From NCBI RefSeq assembly GCF_030297175.1, contig NZ_AP028070.1, positions 496,001 to 560,000 of the forward strand: 64,000 nucleotides of DNA. The letters run 5' to 3'. The DNA is from Marinobacter sp. LA51 (GTDB lineage Bacteria > Pseudomonadota > Gammaproteobacteria > Pseudomonadales > Oleiphilaceae). Below the pieces are notes generated by a model. The model was not told the DNA's origin. It ran no database searches and saw nothing but the letters and a program-made list of their open reading frames with translations. Positions 1 to 8,363 of this stretch are shown here, piece after piece; position 1 is the first letter of the stretch, and the number at the start of each line of letters is the position of its first letter. Position numbers and translations under genes: made by a program.

Positions 1-1
1 G

Positions 2-271
2 CGAGCAGAGGCCGCACTGCGCCAGAAAATCAGTCCGTACCGCAAGCGCCAGACCAGCCTGGAGAAGGATATGGATGGCCTGCAGCAATCCCTGCAGGCA
101 TTGGAGGCCGACCTGGCCAACCCGGCCCTGTACGATGCTGAGGGGCAAGCTCGGTTGAAAGAGCTGCTGGGCAAGCAGGCGGAGGCCAAGCGCCAGCTGG
201 AAGACATTGAGGCGGAGTGGCTTGAGGTTAGTGAAACTGTTGAGTCGTTGGAGGCGGAGCTGACGGGCTAG
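2..271 (+). CDS. ABC-F family ATPase (YheS-like), C-terminal fragment
   Basis: The open frame runs in from the left window edge with no start and ends in TAG at 269-271, so only the last 89 residues are present. They are charged, Lys/Glu/Arg-rich and heptad-like, with a conserved stretch around 'NPALYDAEGQARLKEL' and a final 'EAEWLEVSETVESLEAEL'. This is the C-terminal coiled-coil tail of YheS-type ABC-F proteins, soluble ATPases that act on ribosomes rather than in membranes. The ATP-binding cassettes lie outside the window. The stop overlaps the convergent ppx stop by 4 bp. Family assignment rests on this tail only. Confidence 0.75.
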   Translation, partial: RAEAALRQKISPYRKRQTSLEKDMDGLQQSLQALEADLANPALYDAEGQARLKELLGKQAEAKRQLEDIEAEWLEVSETVESLEAELTG

Positions 272-1806
272 GCCCGCTCAGCGACCGGAATCACCAGCTC
301 GAAATTCTGCCTGGCAAGATAGTCCCGTTCGTTTTCGAGATCGGCCAGGGTGAGCGGCCGATCGTCGAGCCAACCCTCGTCAAATTCGACGGTCAGTTTG
401 TTGGCGTCGGCACTGAGTGCCAGTCGCGGTGGTGGCTCCAGGTTGCGCGGGTGCTGAATCAGCACGGCCAGGCGAACCAGCACGCATAGATAGCGCAGCC
501 GGGTTTTGTCGTCCGGATCATCCACGCCTTCGAAAATGGCCGGCGAGAATTTCCGTCGGTGACCCCGCACCAAGGTGGCCAGATCACGCTGAAACTGCTG
601 GCTGAAACCAGGCAGGTCGGAATAACGCAGCAGATAGGCGCCGTGCTTGTGATACTGACTGTGAGAGATGGTCAGCCCAATCTCATGGAGGCGGCAGGCC
701 CAGCGTAAAACCTCCTCGTCGCTGGCGGTGCGCACACCCCAGGTGTCCGCCACCTGCTCCCAGGCCGCCACAGCCGTCTGCTCGACGGCGGCGCCATGGG
801 CCTGGTCCACGTGATAGCGCTCCTGCAGTGCGGAAATGGTGCGCTCGCGCACATCTTCATGCTGAATCCGTCCGGCGATGTCATATAACAACCCCTCCCG
901 CAAGGCGCCATCGGCAAATTCCATTTCCTCGATCCCGAGTGACTGGAATGCAGCCATCAAAATCGCGAAGCCGGCCGGGAAGATGCTCTGGCGGTCTGCG
1001 CGCACGCCCAGATCATCCAGTTTTTCGATCCTGCCCATGTCCACCAGGCGCTTGCGAAGCTCCAGCATTCCGTCTCGGGTGATGGTGCCGTCGGATATCT
1101 TCAAGTTGGCCAAGACACTGGAGATCGCCTTGATGGAGCCGGATGACCCCACTGCACTCTGCCAGCCCACGGACCGGAAGTGCCGGCGAATGTTCAGCAA
1201 CTCCTGTTCGGCGTGGGTAACGGCCTTGTCCATCTGGCGCCGGGTGATCTTGCCGTCCGGGAAATAGCGATTGCGGAAAGATACACAGCCCATGTGCAGG
1301 CTTTCGAGCACTTCGGGTTCGAAGCGCTGACCGATGATGAACTCGGTGCTGCCGCCGCCGATGTCGATCACCAGTCGTCGGCCGCAATCGTCGGACAGGG
1401 TATGGGAAACGCCCAGGTAGATGAGGCGGGCTTCTTCACGGCCGGCGATGATTTCCACCGGGTAGCCCAGCACTTCCTCGGCCAGGTCCATGAAGATGTG
1501 GGCGTTGCGGGCCACCCGGAGGGCATTGGTGCCGACGATCTGAACGCCACTCGGTGGCATGCCGTTCAGTCGCTGAGCGAACCGACGCAAGCAGGACAGG
1601 CCTCGCTCTTGCGCCTCGGGGGTCAGGTTGTTGGCTTCGTCGAGACCCGCGCCCAGCTGGACCTTTTCGCCCATTTTCTCAAGAGTGCGGATTTCTCCGT
1701 GTACCAGCCGGGCAACGACCATGTGGAAGCTGTTGGAGCCCATGTCGATGGCTGCGAGAACCTCCGAAGGAGGAACAGAATTTTCGGAGGTGGATGCGGC
1801 CGTCAC
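268..1806 (-). CDS. ppx: Exopolyphosphatase / guanosine pentaphosphate phosphohydrolase (Ppx/GppA)
   Basis: This cytoplasmic phosphatase shortens inorganic polyphosphate or hydrolyses pppGpp. The 512 residues match the family length. The N-terminal actin/Hsp70-like ATPase fold shows the phosphate-1 motif 'AAIDMGSNSFHM' near residues 18-29 and 'VIDIGGGSTEF' near 145-155. The C-terminal helical HD-like half contains 'HEIGLTISHSQYHKHGAYLL'. The start is a GTG (1806) preceded by AAAGGAT at about 10 nt; the next in-frame Met falls inside the core fold. Ppx next to trxA is a conserved pairing in pseudomonads. Ppx and GppA cannot be separated reliably by eye. Confidence 0.93.
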   Translation of the reverse strand: MTAASTSENSVPPSEVLAAIDMGSNSFHMVVARLVHGEIRTLEKMGEKVQLGAGLDEANNLTPEAQERGLSCLRRFAQRLNGMPPSGVQIVGTNALRVARNAHIFMDLAEEVLGYPVEIIAGREEARLIYLGVSHTLSDDCGRRLVIDIGGGSTEFIIGQRFEPEVLESLHMGCVSFRNRYFPDGKITRRQMDKAVTHAEQELLNIRRHFRSVGWQSAVGSSGSIKAISSVLANLKISDGTITRDGMLELRKRLVDMGRIEKLDDLGVRADRQSIFPAGFAILMAAFQSLGIEEMEFADGALREGLLYDIAGRIQHEDVRERTISALQERYHVDQAHGAAVEQTAVAAWEQVADTWGVRTASDEEVLRWACRLHEIGLTISHSQYHKHGAYLLRYSDLPGFSQQFQRDLATLVRGHRRKFSPAIFEGVDDPDDKTRLRYLCVLVRLAVLIQHPRNLEPPPRLALSADANKLTVEFDEGWLDDRPLTLADLENERDYLARQNFELVIPVAERA

Positions 1807-1863
1807 GGTGGTCGAAATCCTTTTAAAGGTGAGCTTCCGGGCTACTATAAGCGAAATCCCTCA

Positions 1864-1886
1864 GGCCTGTCAGTAACGGACAGGCC
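1864..1886. other. Perfect 8-bp inverted repeat between ppx and trxA
   Basis: GGCCTGTC (1864-1871) and GACAGGCC (1879-1886) flank a 7-nt loop in the divergent ppx/trxA region. No T-run follows on either strand, so it is not an intrinsic terminator. It could be an operator or a leader hairpin for ppx, about 60-80 nt upstream of its start. Function unknown. Confidence 0.35.
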
Positions 1887-1896
1887 GATCTACCGC

Positions 1897-1926
1897 TTCA
1901 CATATTGCGGACCAATCGCGTAAAGT
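1897..1926 (+). promoter_or_regulatory. Putative sigma-70 promoter of trxA
   Basis: TTCACA (1897-1902, 5/6 match to the -35 consensus) is followed after 18 bp by TAAAGT (1921-1926, 4/6 match to the -10). Initiation near 1933 would leave a leader of about 120 nt before trxA. Read by eye only. Confidence 0.4.
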
Positions 1927-2055
1927 ATGGCTCATCTCGATAAGGGTGAAAGGTTGTTTCAACAACGAGGCAATCATTCAGCGAAGTGAACAGCGCCCTG
2001 CTGCAGTTCTAAAGCTGGCTGACATGATGTAGGGCGCACGAATCAGGAAATGGTA

Positions 2056-2382
2056 ATGAGCGGAAATATCGTAAACGTAACCGACGCTTCCTTTGAGCAG
2101 GACGTGCTGCAGTCCGACGTTCCGGTACTGGTAGATTACTGGGCGGAATGGTGCGGTCCCTGCAAGATGATCGCTCCGGTACTGGAAGACATTGCAGACG
2201 AATACGAAGGTAAGCTGAAAATCTGCAAGCTGAACATCGACGAAAACGAGCAGACTCCGCCCAAGTTCAACATCCGCGGTATCCCGACTCTGATGCTGTT
2301 CAAGAACGGCAACGTTGATGCCACCAAGGTAGGCGCCCTGTCCAAGTCGCAGTTGGTAGCCTTCCTGGACAGCAATCTCTGA
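2056..2382 (+). CDS. trxA: Thioredoxin 1
   Basis: Small cytoplasmic disulfide reductase that receives electrons from thioredoxin reductase and reduces ribonucleotide reductase, PAPS reductase and oxidised proteins. The protein is 108 residues, the standard single-domain length. The active site 'WAEWCGPCK' places redox cysteines at about 33 and 36, and the cis-proline loop '[12 protein letters not shown]' follows. Two in-frame ATGs exist (2050 and 2056). AGGA at 2045-2048 sits 7 nt from the second and only 1 nt from the first, so 2056 is chosen. An intrinsic terminator follows directly, so the gene appears monocistronic, separated from rho by the molybdopterin block. Confidence 0.97.
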   Translation: MSGNIVNVTDASFEQDVLQSDVPVLVDYWAEWCGPCKMIAPVLEDIADEYEGKLKICKLNIDENEQTPPKFNIRGIPTLMLFKNGNVDATKVGALSKSQLVAFLDSNL

Positions 2383-2398
2383 TTGCCGGCCGGTTGCT

Positions 2399-2437
2399 AA
2401 AAACCGCCCCTGAGCATGCGCTCACGGGCGGTTTTTT
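2399..2437. terminator. Bidirectional intrinsic terminator between trxA and moaE
   Basis: CCGCCC (2404-2409) pairs with GGGCGG (2426-2431), then a C-C mismatch, then TGAGC/GCTCA around loop ATGC. Five A's lie on the left and six T's on the right, so it can stop both trxA and moaE transcripts. The right T-run overlaps the moaE stop codon (2436-2438). Confidence 0.92.
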
Positions 2438-2882
2438 ATTGCCAGGCGTCGCTGCGGGCGACGTCAGAGTCCTTCTGCTCCACCCAATGCTCCCCGGATG
2501 CGGTGATTTCCTTTTTCCAGAACGGTGCCGAGGTCTTGAGGGCGTCCATCAGGAACTGGCAGGCGGCGAATGCGTCGCTCCGGTGCGCGCTGCAGACGCC
2601 AACGAAGACAATCTGGTCTTGCAGTGCCAGTCGGCCTACCCGGTGGATCACTCGCGCCTGGCGGACATCCCAGCGGGATGACGCCTCGGCAACCAATCCC
2701 TCAATGACCTGCTCGGTCATGCCGGGGTAGTGCTCCAGATATAAGCCTTGAACGTCACTCAGATCGCCACTGTCCCTTACCAGGCCGGTAAAGGTCGCAA
2801 TGGCGCCGGTGCCAGCCCCACTGTCTCTGAGCCGTTGGTATTCCGCCGCCGGATCGAAATCTTCGGTCTGAATCGAAATCAT
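2436..2882 (-). CDS. moaE: Molybdopterin synthase catalytic subunit MoaE
   Basis: MoaE transfers sulfur from the MoaD thiocarboxylate onto precursor Z (cPMP) to form molybdopterin. Length 148 residues is typical. Recognisable stretches are 'GAIATFTGLVRD', the central 'HRVGRLALQDQIVFVGV' with 'AHRSDAFAACQF', and the lysine-rich active-site end 'ALKTSAPFWKKE'. The gene starts 1 nt after the moaD stop and is last in the minus-strand order moaB-moeA-moaD-moaE. The protein acts as a MoaD2MoaE2 heterotetramer in the cytoplasm. Confidence 0.95.
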   Translation of the reverse strand: MISIQTEDFDPAAEYQRLRDSGAGTGAIATFTGLVRDSGDLSDVQGLYLEHYPGMTEQVIEGLVAEASSRWDVRQARVIHRVGRLALQDQIVFVGVCSAHRSDAFAACQFLMDALKTSAPFWKKEITASGEHWVEQKDSDVARSDAWQ

Positions 2883-2883
2883 C

Positions 2884-3144
2884 TCAGCCTCCGGTTACCG
2901 GCGGGAAAAAAGCTACCTCATCGCCGGCACGTACTTCGGTAGACAGCTTGGCCATGGCCTGGTTCACCGCAATCATTACCGGCTGTTTTCCTTGAAGCTG
3001 GCCCCAGGCACCACCGCGCTCGGCCAGGCTGGCCAGGATAGCCCCAGTGGTCAGGCCGGGTTCGGCCGGAAGCGTGAGCTTCTCGGTGTCCAGTTCCTCC
3101 CGTAGTCGGGCGAAGAAACGGACAGTGAAGGTGTCTGCAGTCAT
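2884..3144 (-). CDS. moaD: Molybdopterin synthase sulfur carrier subunit MoaD
   Basis: An 86-residue beta-grasp (ubiquitin-like) protein ending in the required Gly-Gly ('FFPPVTGG'), which is adenylated by a MoeB-type enzyme and converted to a thiocarboxylate. The N-terminal strand 'TFTVRFFARLREELD' fits the MoaD family. It is packed between moeA (2-nt gap) and moaE (1-nt gap), pointing to translational coupling for complex assembly. The first Met is retained as start because the family N-terminus begins within a few residues of it. Confidence 0.94.
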   Translation of the reverse strand: MTADTFTVRFFARLREELDTEKLTLPAEPGLTTGAILASLAERGGAWGQLQGKQPVMIAVNQAMAKLSTEVRAGDEVAFFPPVTGG

Positions 3145-3146
3145 GA

Positions 3147-4361
3147 TCAGGCCAAAAGCTCGGTGAATGAATAGTAGGTTAGCACGTCGCCGATCCGGAC
3201 TTCGCTGTTCTCGGGAATCACTGCCAGACCATCGGCCCAGCAGGCGGAGCTGAGCATGCCGGAACTCTGATTGGGGTGCGCAGCCAAACAGAGCTCTCCG
3301 GCCTTATGCTCTTTGCGAGTCCGGAAAAAGCCCCGGCGGATTGAGGGTGAAGGAACCTCAAAGTCCGCTGGCAGCCGCTCGCCGACCGGATGAATGCGCG
3401 GCTGGCCCTGGCACTGACGGATAAAGGGCATCACGATCATGGCAAAGGTGACCAGAACGGCAGCTGGGTTGCCGGGTAGTCCGAGCAGGGGAGTGCCGTC
3501 GATCGCGCCGAAGGCCAGTGGTTTGCCCGGCTTTATCGCCAGGCGCCAGAGCGACAGGTTGCCGGTGGCCTCCAGTGCGGCACGCACGTGATCCTCCTCG
3601 CCTACGGAAACCCCGCCTGTGGTGATGATCAGGTCTGCCTGGGCGGCGGCTTTTTTCAGCGTGGTCTCGGTGGCGGCTCGGTTGTCGGCCAGACCTTCGC
3701 ACAGGACCACTTCGCAGGCGGCGTGCTTTAGCAGGCCCAGCAGAGTAAATCTATTGGTGTTGTAGATCTGTCCCGGGCCCAGGGGTTGCCCGGGTTCCAC
3801 CAGCTCGTCTCCGGTGGTGAGGATAGAGACTTTGAGCTTGCCCATGACGGGCACCTGAGCCACGCCCATGGAGGCAAGTAGCCCCAGCTCCTGAGCGCGC
3901 AGGCGGGTGCCTCGGGGCAAGGCCAGATCGCCCTTGTTCAGATCCTGCCCCCGGCGCCGGATGTTCTGGCCTGGCTCAACGTCTGTCTGTACCCGGATGC
4001 CGGTTTCAGAAACATCGACCTGTTCCTGCATGACCACGGAATCGGCTCCGGCTGGGATCTCCGAGCCGGTAAAAATGCGGGCAGCGGTACCTGCGGCCAG
4101 TGGCGTGGGTGCGGTGCCGGCAGGGATGCGGGCCGAAATCGGCAGAGGCTTGGTTGCCTGAAGGTCCTGTTGGCGCAGGGCGTAGCCATCCACCGAGCTG
4201 TTGTCCGCCGGTGGCACATCTGCCGGGACCCTCTGATCTTCAGCCAGAATACGATCCAGAGCATCGGGCAGCGCCACAATTTCGGTGCGACTGATCGCCG
4301 GTGCTCGGGATAGCAAGTGACCCAGGGCATCTTCCAGGGGCGTCAGGTCAGGGCTGACCAT
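3147..4361 (-). CDS. moeA: Molybdopterin molybdenumtransferase MoeA
   Basis: MoeA inserts molybdate into adenylylated molybdopterin, the last common step of molybdenum cofactor synthesis. The 404-residue protein shows 'ADNSSVDGYALR' near residue 50, 'IFTGSEIPAGAD', the MPT-binding segment 'ITTGGVSVGEEDHVR' and 'GLPGNPAAVLVTF', and has the C-terminal domain IV. The frame is open 67 codons further upstream. ATG 4361 is chosen because AAGGAGAA lies 7 nt before it and the upstream residues do not resemble the family. The gene is downstream of moaB with a 32-nt gap. Confidence 0.95.
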   Translation of the reverse strand: MVSPDLTPLEDALGHLLSRAPAISRTEIVALPDALDRILAEDQRVPADVPPADNSSVDGYALRQQDLQATKPLPISARIPAGTAPTPLAAGTAARIFTGSEIPAGADSVVMQEQVDVSETGIRVQTDVEPGQNIRRRGQDLNKGDLALPRGTRLRAQELGLLASMGVAQVPVMGKLKVSILTTGDELVEPGQPLGPGQIYNTNRFTLLGLLKHAACEVVLCEGLADNRAATETTLKKAAAQADLIITTGGVSVGEEDHVRAALEATGNLSLWRLAIKPGKPLAFGAIDGTPLLGLPGNPAAVLVTFAMIVMPFIRQCQGQPRIHPVGERLPADFEVPSPSIRRGFFRTRKEHKAGELCLAAHPNQSSGMLSSACWADGLAVIPENSEVRIGDVLTYYSFTELLA

Positions 4362-4393
4362 GAGCGGTTCTCCTTGTTGTTCGCTGAATGCAC

Positions 4394-4966
4394 TCAATTG
4401 GTCGCGCGGGTGGCGATCTGTTCGTTTACCCGGTGCAGGGGCTTGTCCGGTTTGCGCAAAACCAGCCCGGCAAAGTTGCAGGGGGAGTGTCGACTGTCCA
4501 GCTGATTGCGCAGGATACCGTTCCAGCCTGTCCGGCAGGCGCCAGTGGAACCCGGTAGACAAAAGATAACGGTGTGGTTGGATAAACCGCCAAAGGCCCG
4601 GGATTGGATGGTGGAGCTGGCGATTTCTGCGGCTGACAGGCGTCGGAATTCCTCACCAAAGCCATCAACGGTCTTGTCCAGCAGTGGTCCAACCGCTTCT
4701 GGCGTGCTGTCGCGTTCAGAAAAACCGGTGCCGCCCGTGATCAGTACGGCATGCACGGACGGGTCGGCGATCCAGTGGGCGATCAGGGCGCGTATCAGGT
4801 ACACGTCGTCCGGGAGGATGCGCCGGGCTGCCAAGTGATGTCCTGCCTCGAGCAGATTGTCGGCCAGAAACTGGCCCGAGGTGTCTTGCTCGGGGCCGCG
4901 GCTGTCAGAGACGGTCAACAGGGCGATGTTAAGGGGTTTGAATTCGCCGGCGAGGTCGATGCCCAT
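4394..4966 (-). CDS. moaB: Molybdenum cofactor biosynthesis protein B (MoaB/MogA-type adenylyltransferase)
   Basis: A 190-residue MoCF_biosynth-fold protein that adenylylates molybdopterin ahead of MoeA. Visible motifs are 'IALLTVSDSRGPEQDTSGQ' at the N-terminus, 'VLITGGTGFSERDSTPEAV' in the middle and 'CLPGSTGACRTGW' near the substrate site. The C-terminal 'LRKPDKPLHR' is also seen in MoaB proteins. It is the first gene of the four-gene Mo-cofactor run and diverges from rho across a 373-bp gap. moaA and moaC are not in the window, so the block covers only the later steps. Confidence 0.93.
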   Translation of the reverse strand: MGIDLAGEFKPLNIALLTVSDSRGPEQDTSGQFLADNLLEAGHHLAARRILPDDVYLIRALIAHWIADPSVHAVLITGGTGFSERDSTPEAVGPLLDKTVDGFGEEFRRLSAAEIASSTIQSRAFGGLSNHTVIFCLPGSTGACRTGWNGILRNQLDSRHSPCNFAGLVLRKPDKPLHRVNEQIATRATN

Positions 4967-5120
4967 GGCGTTAGCTCCGTAATTTTGGGATAAATACTGA
5001 TAACGTAAGTATCCGGATCACGGCCGAGGATTGGAAGAGGTCTCCGGCCAAGCCTGCCAGGCGGCGTTGGTCACAGGGATCAGGATCCGGGTTAAGTTGG
5101 CGTTAATTTGGACAGTTTAC

Positions 5121-5150
5121 TTGACATTCGCCAGTGAGGTGGTCGATGAT
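5121..5150 (+). promoter_or_regulatory. Putative sigma-70 promoter of rho
   Basis: A consensus -35 TTGACA (5121-5126) is followed after 18 bp by GATGAT (5145-5150, 4/6 match to TATAAT). Predicted initiation near 5157 leaves a leader of about 180 nt before the rho ATG. The rest of the moaB/rho gap (4967-5120) shows no other clear signal. Confidence 0.45.
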
Positions 5151-5156
5151 CTTCGT

Positions 5157-5339
5157 TGCCTAGGGGACGGTTGTTCCCACTCTCTGGCTTCAGACCCTTT
5201 TAAACCCGGATTCCATCTACACCCGGTTGCTCCATCTGGCCAGCAACAAGCTCAACGACGTTAATTTTTGATCAATCCGTGCAGGGACACCCTGTCATCC
5301 CACATTCGATTACTTCCATTCCTGATAATCCAACAAACT
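5157..5339 (+). promoter_or_regulatory. Long C-rich rho leader, possible rut site
   Basis: The predicted untranslated leader is pyrimidine-rich. In 5174-5237 I count about 25 C against 8 G, with many YC dinucleotides, the composition of Rho utilisation sites. No Shine-Dalgarno is visible just before the rho ATG (5340). E. coli rho is autoregulated by Rho-dependent attenuation in its leader, so the same is inferred here. No leader peptide was identified. Confidence 0.4.
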
Positions 5340-6602
5340 ATGAATCTTACTGAACTCAAGCAGAAGTCCATGCCCGAATTGCTCGAAATTGCGCAAGAGA
5401 TGGGCCTCGATAACCTGGCTCGTTCGCGCAAGCAGGATGTCATCTTCACCATTCTGAAGAGACACGCCAAGGGCGGCGAAGACATCTACGGCGATGGCGT
5501 ACTGGAAATTCTGCAGGACGGTTTTGGTTTCCTCCGTTCCGCCGACGCTTCCTACCTGGCGGGACCGGACGATATTTACGTCTCTCCGAGCCAGATCCGT
5601 CGTTTTAACCTGCGTACCGGTGACACCATTGCCGGCAAGATTCGCCCGCCCAAAGACGGCGAGCGTTATTTTGCCCTGTTGAAGGTTAATGAAATTAACT
5701 TCGACAAGCCGGACAACGCCCGTAACAAGATCCTGTTCGAGAACCTGACGCCGCTGTTCCCGGAAGAGCGCCTGATGCTTGAAGCCGGTAACGGCAGCAC
5801 CGAGGACCTGTCCTCCCGGGTGCTCGATCTGGTGGCGCCTATCGGCAAGGGCCAGCGTGGCCTGATCGTGTCGCCGCCCAAGGCCGGTAAGACGCTGCTG
5901 ATGCAGAGCATCGCCCAGTCGATTACCCGCAACAACCCGGAATGCCACGTGATGGTGCTGCTGATCGACGAGCGTCCGGAAGAAGTGACCGAGATGCAGC
6001 GCACCGTGCGCGGCGAGGTTATTGCTTCCACGTTCGACGAGCCACCCGCGCGGCACGTTCAGGTTGCCGAGATGGTGATCGAGAAGGCCAAGCGCCTGGT
6101 TGAGCACAAGAAAGACGTGGTGATCCTGCTGGATTCCATTACCCGTCTGGCTCGTGCCTACAATACCGTGATCCCGTCCTCCGGCAAGGTTCTGACCGGT
6201 GGTGTTGATGCCCACGCCCTGGAGAAGCCTAAGCGGTTCTTCGGTGCAGCCCGGAATGTGGAAGAGGGCGGCAGCCTGACCATCCTGGCGACGGCACTGG
6301 TCAACACCGGTTCCAAGATGGACGAGGTGATCTACGAGGAGTTCAAGGGCACCGGTAACATGGAAGTGCACCTGGACCGCAAGATCGCCGAGAAGCGTAC
6401 GTACCCAGCGCTTAACATCCGTAGCTCCGGCACCCGTCGTGAAGACCTGCTGATGACTGAGGCGGACATCCAGCGTGTGTGGATCCTGCGTAAGCTGCTG
6501 CATTCGATGGACGACGATACCGCAGCCATCGAGTTCCTGCTGGACAAGCTCCGGGACACCAAGACCAACGACGAGTTCTTCCAGTCGATGAAGCGTCGTT
6601 AA
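5340..6602 (+). CDS. rho: Transcription termination factor Rho
   Basis: Hexameric RNA-dependent ATPase/helicase that terminates transcription at C-rich, ribosome-free RNA. The 420-residue length from ATG 5340 matches the E. coli protein. Order: N-terminal helical domain ('[19 protein letters not shown]'), cold-shock RNA-binding domain with 'DGFGFLRS' (near residue 60), Walker A '[11 protein letters not shown]' (near 180), Walker B '[16 protein letters not shown]' (near 260), Q-loop and R-loop. The frame is open to a TTG at 5268, but the upstream 24 residues are unlike Rho. No clear Shine-Dalgarno precedes the ATG. Confidence 0.97.
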   Translation: MNLTELKQKSMPELLEIAQEMGLDNLARSRKQDVIFTILKRHAKGGEDIYGDGVLEILQDGFGFLRSADASYLAGPDDIYVSPSQIRRFNLRTGDTIAGKIRPPKDGERYFALLKVNEINFDKPDNARNKILFENLTPLFPEERLMLEAGNGSTEDLSSRVLDLVAPIGKGQRGLIVSPPKAGKTLLMQSIAQSITRNNPECHVMVLLIDERPEEVTEMQRTVRGEVIASTFDEPPARHVQVAEMVIEKAKRLVEHKKDVVILLDSITRLARAYNTVIPSSGKVLTGGVDAHALEKPKRFFGAARNVEEGGSLTILATALVNTGSKMDEVIYEEFKGTGNMEVHLDRKIAEKRTYPALNIRSSGTRREDLLMTEADIQRVWILRKLLHSMDDDTAAIEFLLDKLRDTKTNDEFFQSMKRR

Positions 6603-6620
6603 GGCAGAGTCAGGGATTAG

Positions 6621-6658
6621 CCCCGGCGCGTTGAACCTTTCGGTTTAGCTGCGCCGGG
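6621..6658 (+). terminator. G+C-rich hairpin after rho (weak terminator candidate)
   Basis: CCCGGCGC (6622-6629) pairs with GCGCCGGG (6651-6658), with an inner AACC/GGTT pairing. It lies 20 nt after the rho stop but lacks a T-run. Its right arm is shared with the larger palindrome at 6653-6749, so the two structures are mutually exclusive. Confidence 0.35.
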
Positions 6659-6749
6659 AGACCTTGCCCCGGACACGCCGTGGATACGTCCCTGTAGGCT
6701 TGGTCTTGCCATCCCTGGCAAGACACAGTCCGGAACAAGGTCTCCCGGC
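6653..6749. repeat. Nested palindromic intergenic element between rho and ubiD
   Basis: Outer arms GCCGGGAGACCTTG (6653-6666) and CAAGGTCTCCCGGC (6736-6749) are perfect 14-bp inverted complements, extended by CCGGAC/GTCCGG (6669-6674, 6728-6733). Inside is a second hairpin, TCTTGCCA/TGGCAAGA (6704-6711, 6716-6723) with loop TCCC, preceded by 'ACGCCGTGGATACGTCCCTG'. From memory, similar 'acgccgtgaatacgtccctgtagg' elements recur between genes in Marinobacter, Halomonas and relatives. I found only one copy here. Confidence 0.7.
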
Positions 6750-6862
6750 ACTGCTCTCCTGATTCCTGCGCGCACCCGTCCCTCCATCCTGACCTGGCGT
6801 TAAGTTTAAACATCCGATAAGCGCCGCAGCCCGTAAAAAGCCCGAAACCTTCGGAGCACGCG

Positions 6863-8353
6863 ATGAAATACAACGACCTGCGAGACTTCATGGACCAGCT
6901 GGAAAAGCTGGGCGAACTGAAGCGCATCTCTGTTGAAGTTGATCCCCATCTGGAAATGACGGAAATCTGCGACCGCACCTTGCGGGCGGGCGGTCCGGCG
7001 TTGCTGTTCGAGAACCCCAAGGGGCACGACATGCCGGTGCTGGCGAACCTGTTCGGTACGCCAAAGCGGGTGGCCATGGGTATGGGGCAGGACGATGTGA
7101 CCGCGCTGCGGGATATCGGCAAGCTGCTGGCCTTTCTGAAAGAGCCGGATCCCCCCAAGGGCTTCCGGGACGCCATCGAGAAGCTGCCGCTGTTCCGACA
7201 GGTCATGCGCATGAGCCCGAAGGTGTTGCGTTCGGCGCCGTGCCAGGACGTGGTGATCGAGAAGGATAAGGTGGACCTGTACCAGATTCCGGTGCAGCAC
7301 TGCTGGCCGGGCGATGCCGGGCCGCTGGTGACCTGGCCGCTGGTGATTACCCGTGGGCCACACAAGGAACGCCAGAATCTCGGGATCTATCGCCAGCAGG
7401 TGATCGGTCGCAATCGGCTGATTATGCGCTGGCTCAGCCACCGCGGTGGTGCGCTGGATTTCCAGGAATTCCAGAAGGCCAATCCGGGCCAGCCGTATCC
7501 CGTGGCCGTTGCCCTGGGCGCGGACCCGGCTACTATTCTTGGGGCGGTGACGCCGGTGCCGGATTCGCTGTCGGAATACGCGTTCGCGGGCCTGCTTCGC
7601 GGCAGTCGGACCGAGCTGGTGAAAGCCGGATTGAGTGACCTGCAGGTGCCGGCCAGTGCTGAAATTGTGCTGGAAGGCTTCATCTACCCGGATGACATGG
7701 CCCCGGAAGGACCGTTCGGGGATCACACCGGCTATTACAACGAGGTGGACCAGTTCCCGGTCTTTACCGTTGAGCGCATTACCCATCGCAAGGACCCGAT
7801 CTACCACAGCACCTACACCGGGCGGCCACCCGATGAGCCGGCCATTCTCGGGGTAGCTCTGAACGAGGTCTTTATCCCGATTCTGCAAAAGCAGTTTCCG
7901 GAGATCGTCGATTTCTACCTGCCACCGGAGGGCTGTTCCTACCGCCTTGCAGTGGTGACTATGAAGAAACAGTATCCCGGCCATGCCAAACGGGTGATGA
8001 TGGGCGTATGGTCGTTCCTGCGTCAGTTTATGTACACCAAGTTTGTAATCGTCACCGATGACGACGTCAACGCGCGGGACTGGAAAGACGTGATCTGGGC
8101 CATGACCACCCGCATGGACCCGACCCGGGACACCACGCTGGTGGACAATACGCCCATCGATTACCTGGATTTCGCTTCGCCGGTTTCCGGCCTGGGCTCG
8201 AAAATGGGCCTGGATGCCACCAACAAGTGGCCAGGGGAGACCGATCGGGAGTGGGGTACGCCCATTGAGATGACCGATGAGGTCAAGCAGCGAGTGGATT
8301 CACTCTGGGACAGTCTGGGCATTGAAACCGGACCTGATCGCCCCGACCAATAG
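6863..8353 (+). CDS. ubiD: 4-hydroxy-3-polyprenylbenzoate decarboxylase UbiD
   Basis: Prenylated-FMN-dependent decarboxylase of ubiquinone biosynthesis, converting 3-polyprenyl-4-hydroxybenzoate to 2-polyprenylphenol. Its cofactor comes from UbiX. The 496 residues match the E. coli enzyme. Diagnostic stretches are '[22 protein letters not shown]' (opening residues), '[19 protein letters not shown]' in the prFMN region, '[14 protein letters not shown]' carrying the catalytic acid cluster, and '[13 protein letters not shown]'. The gene is followed after 10 nt by an oxidoreductase, echoing the E. coli ubiD-fre arrangement. Confidence 0.96.
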   Translation: MKYNDLRDFMDQLEKLGELKRISVEVDPHLEMTEICDRTLRAGGPALLFENPKGHDMPVLANLFGTPKRVAMGMGQDDVTALRDIGKLLAFLKEPDPPKGFRDAIEKLPLFRQVMRMSPKVLRSAPCQDVVIEKDKVDLYQIPVQHCWPGDAGPLVTWPLVITRGPHKERQNLGIYRQQVIGRNRLIMRWLSHRGGALDFQEFQKANPGQPYPVAVALGADPATILGAVTPVPDSLSEYAFAGLLRGSRTELVKAGLSDLQVPASAEIVLEGFIYPDDMAPEGPFGDHTGYYNEVDQFPVFTVERITHRKDPIYHSTYTGRPPDEPAILGVALNEVFIPILQKQFPEIVDFYLPPEGCSYRLAVVTMKKQYPGHAKRVMMGVWSFLRQFMYTKFVIVTDDDVNARDWKDVIWAMTTRMDPTRDTTLVDNTPIDYLDFASPVSGLGSKMGLDATNKWPGETDREWGTPIEMTDEVKQRVDSLWDSLGIETGPDRPDQ

Positions 8354-8363
8354 GGTCAGAAAC

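Noticed and set aside
1180..1923. Long open frame antisense to ppx (247 codons)
   Set aside because: It is opposite a clear Ppx/GppA gene, shows no known motif and has no ribosome site; it is a by-product of high G+C codon use.
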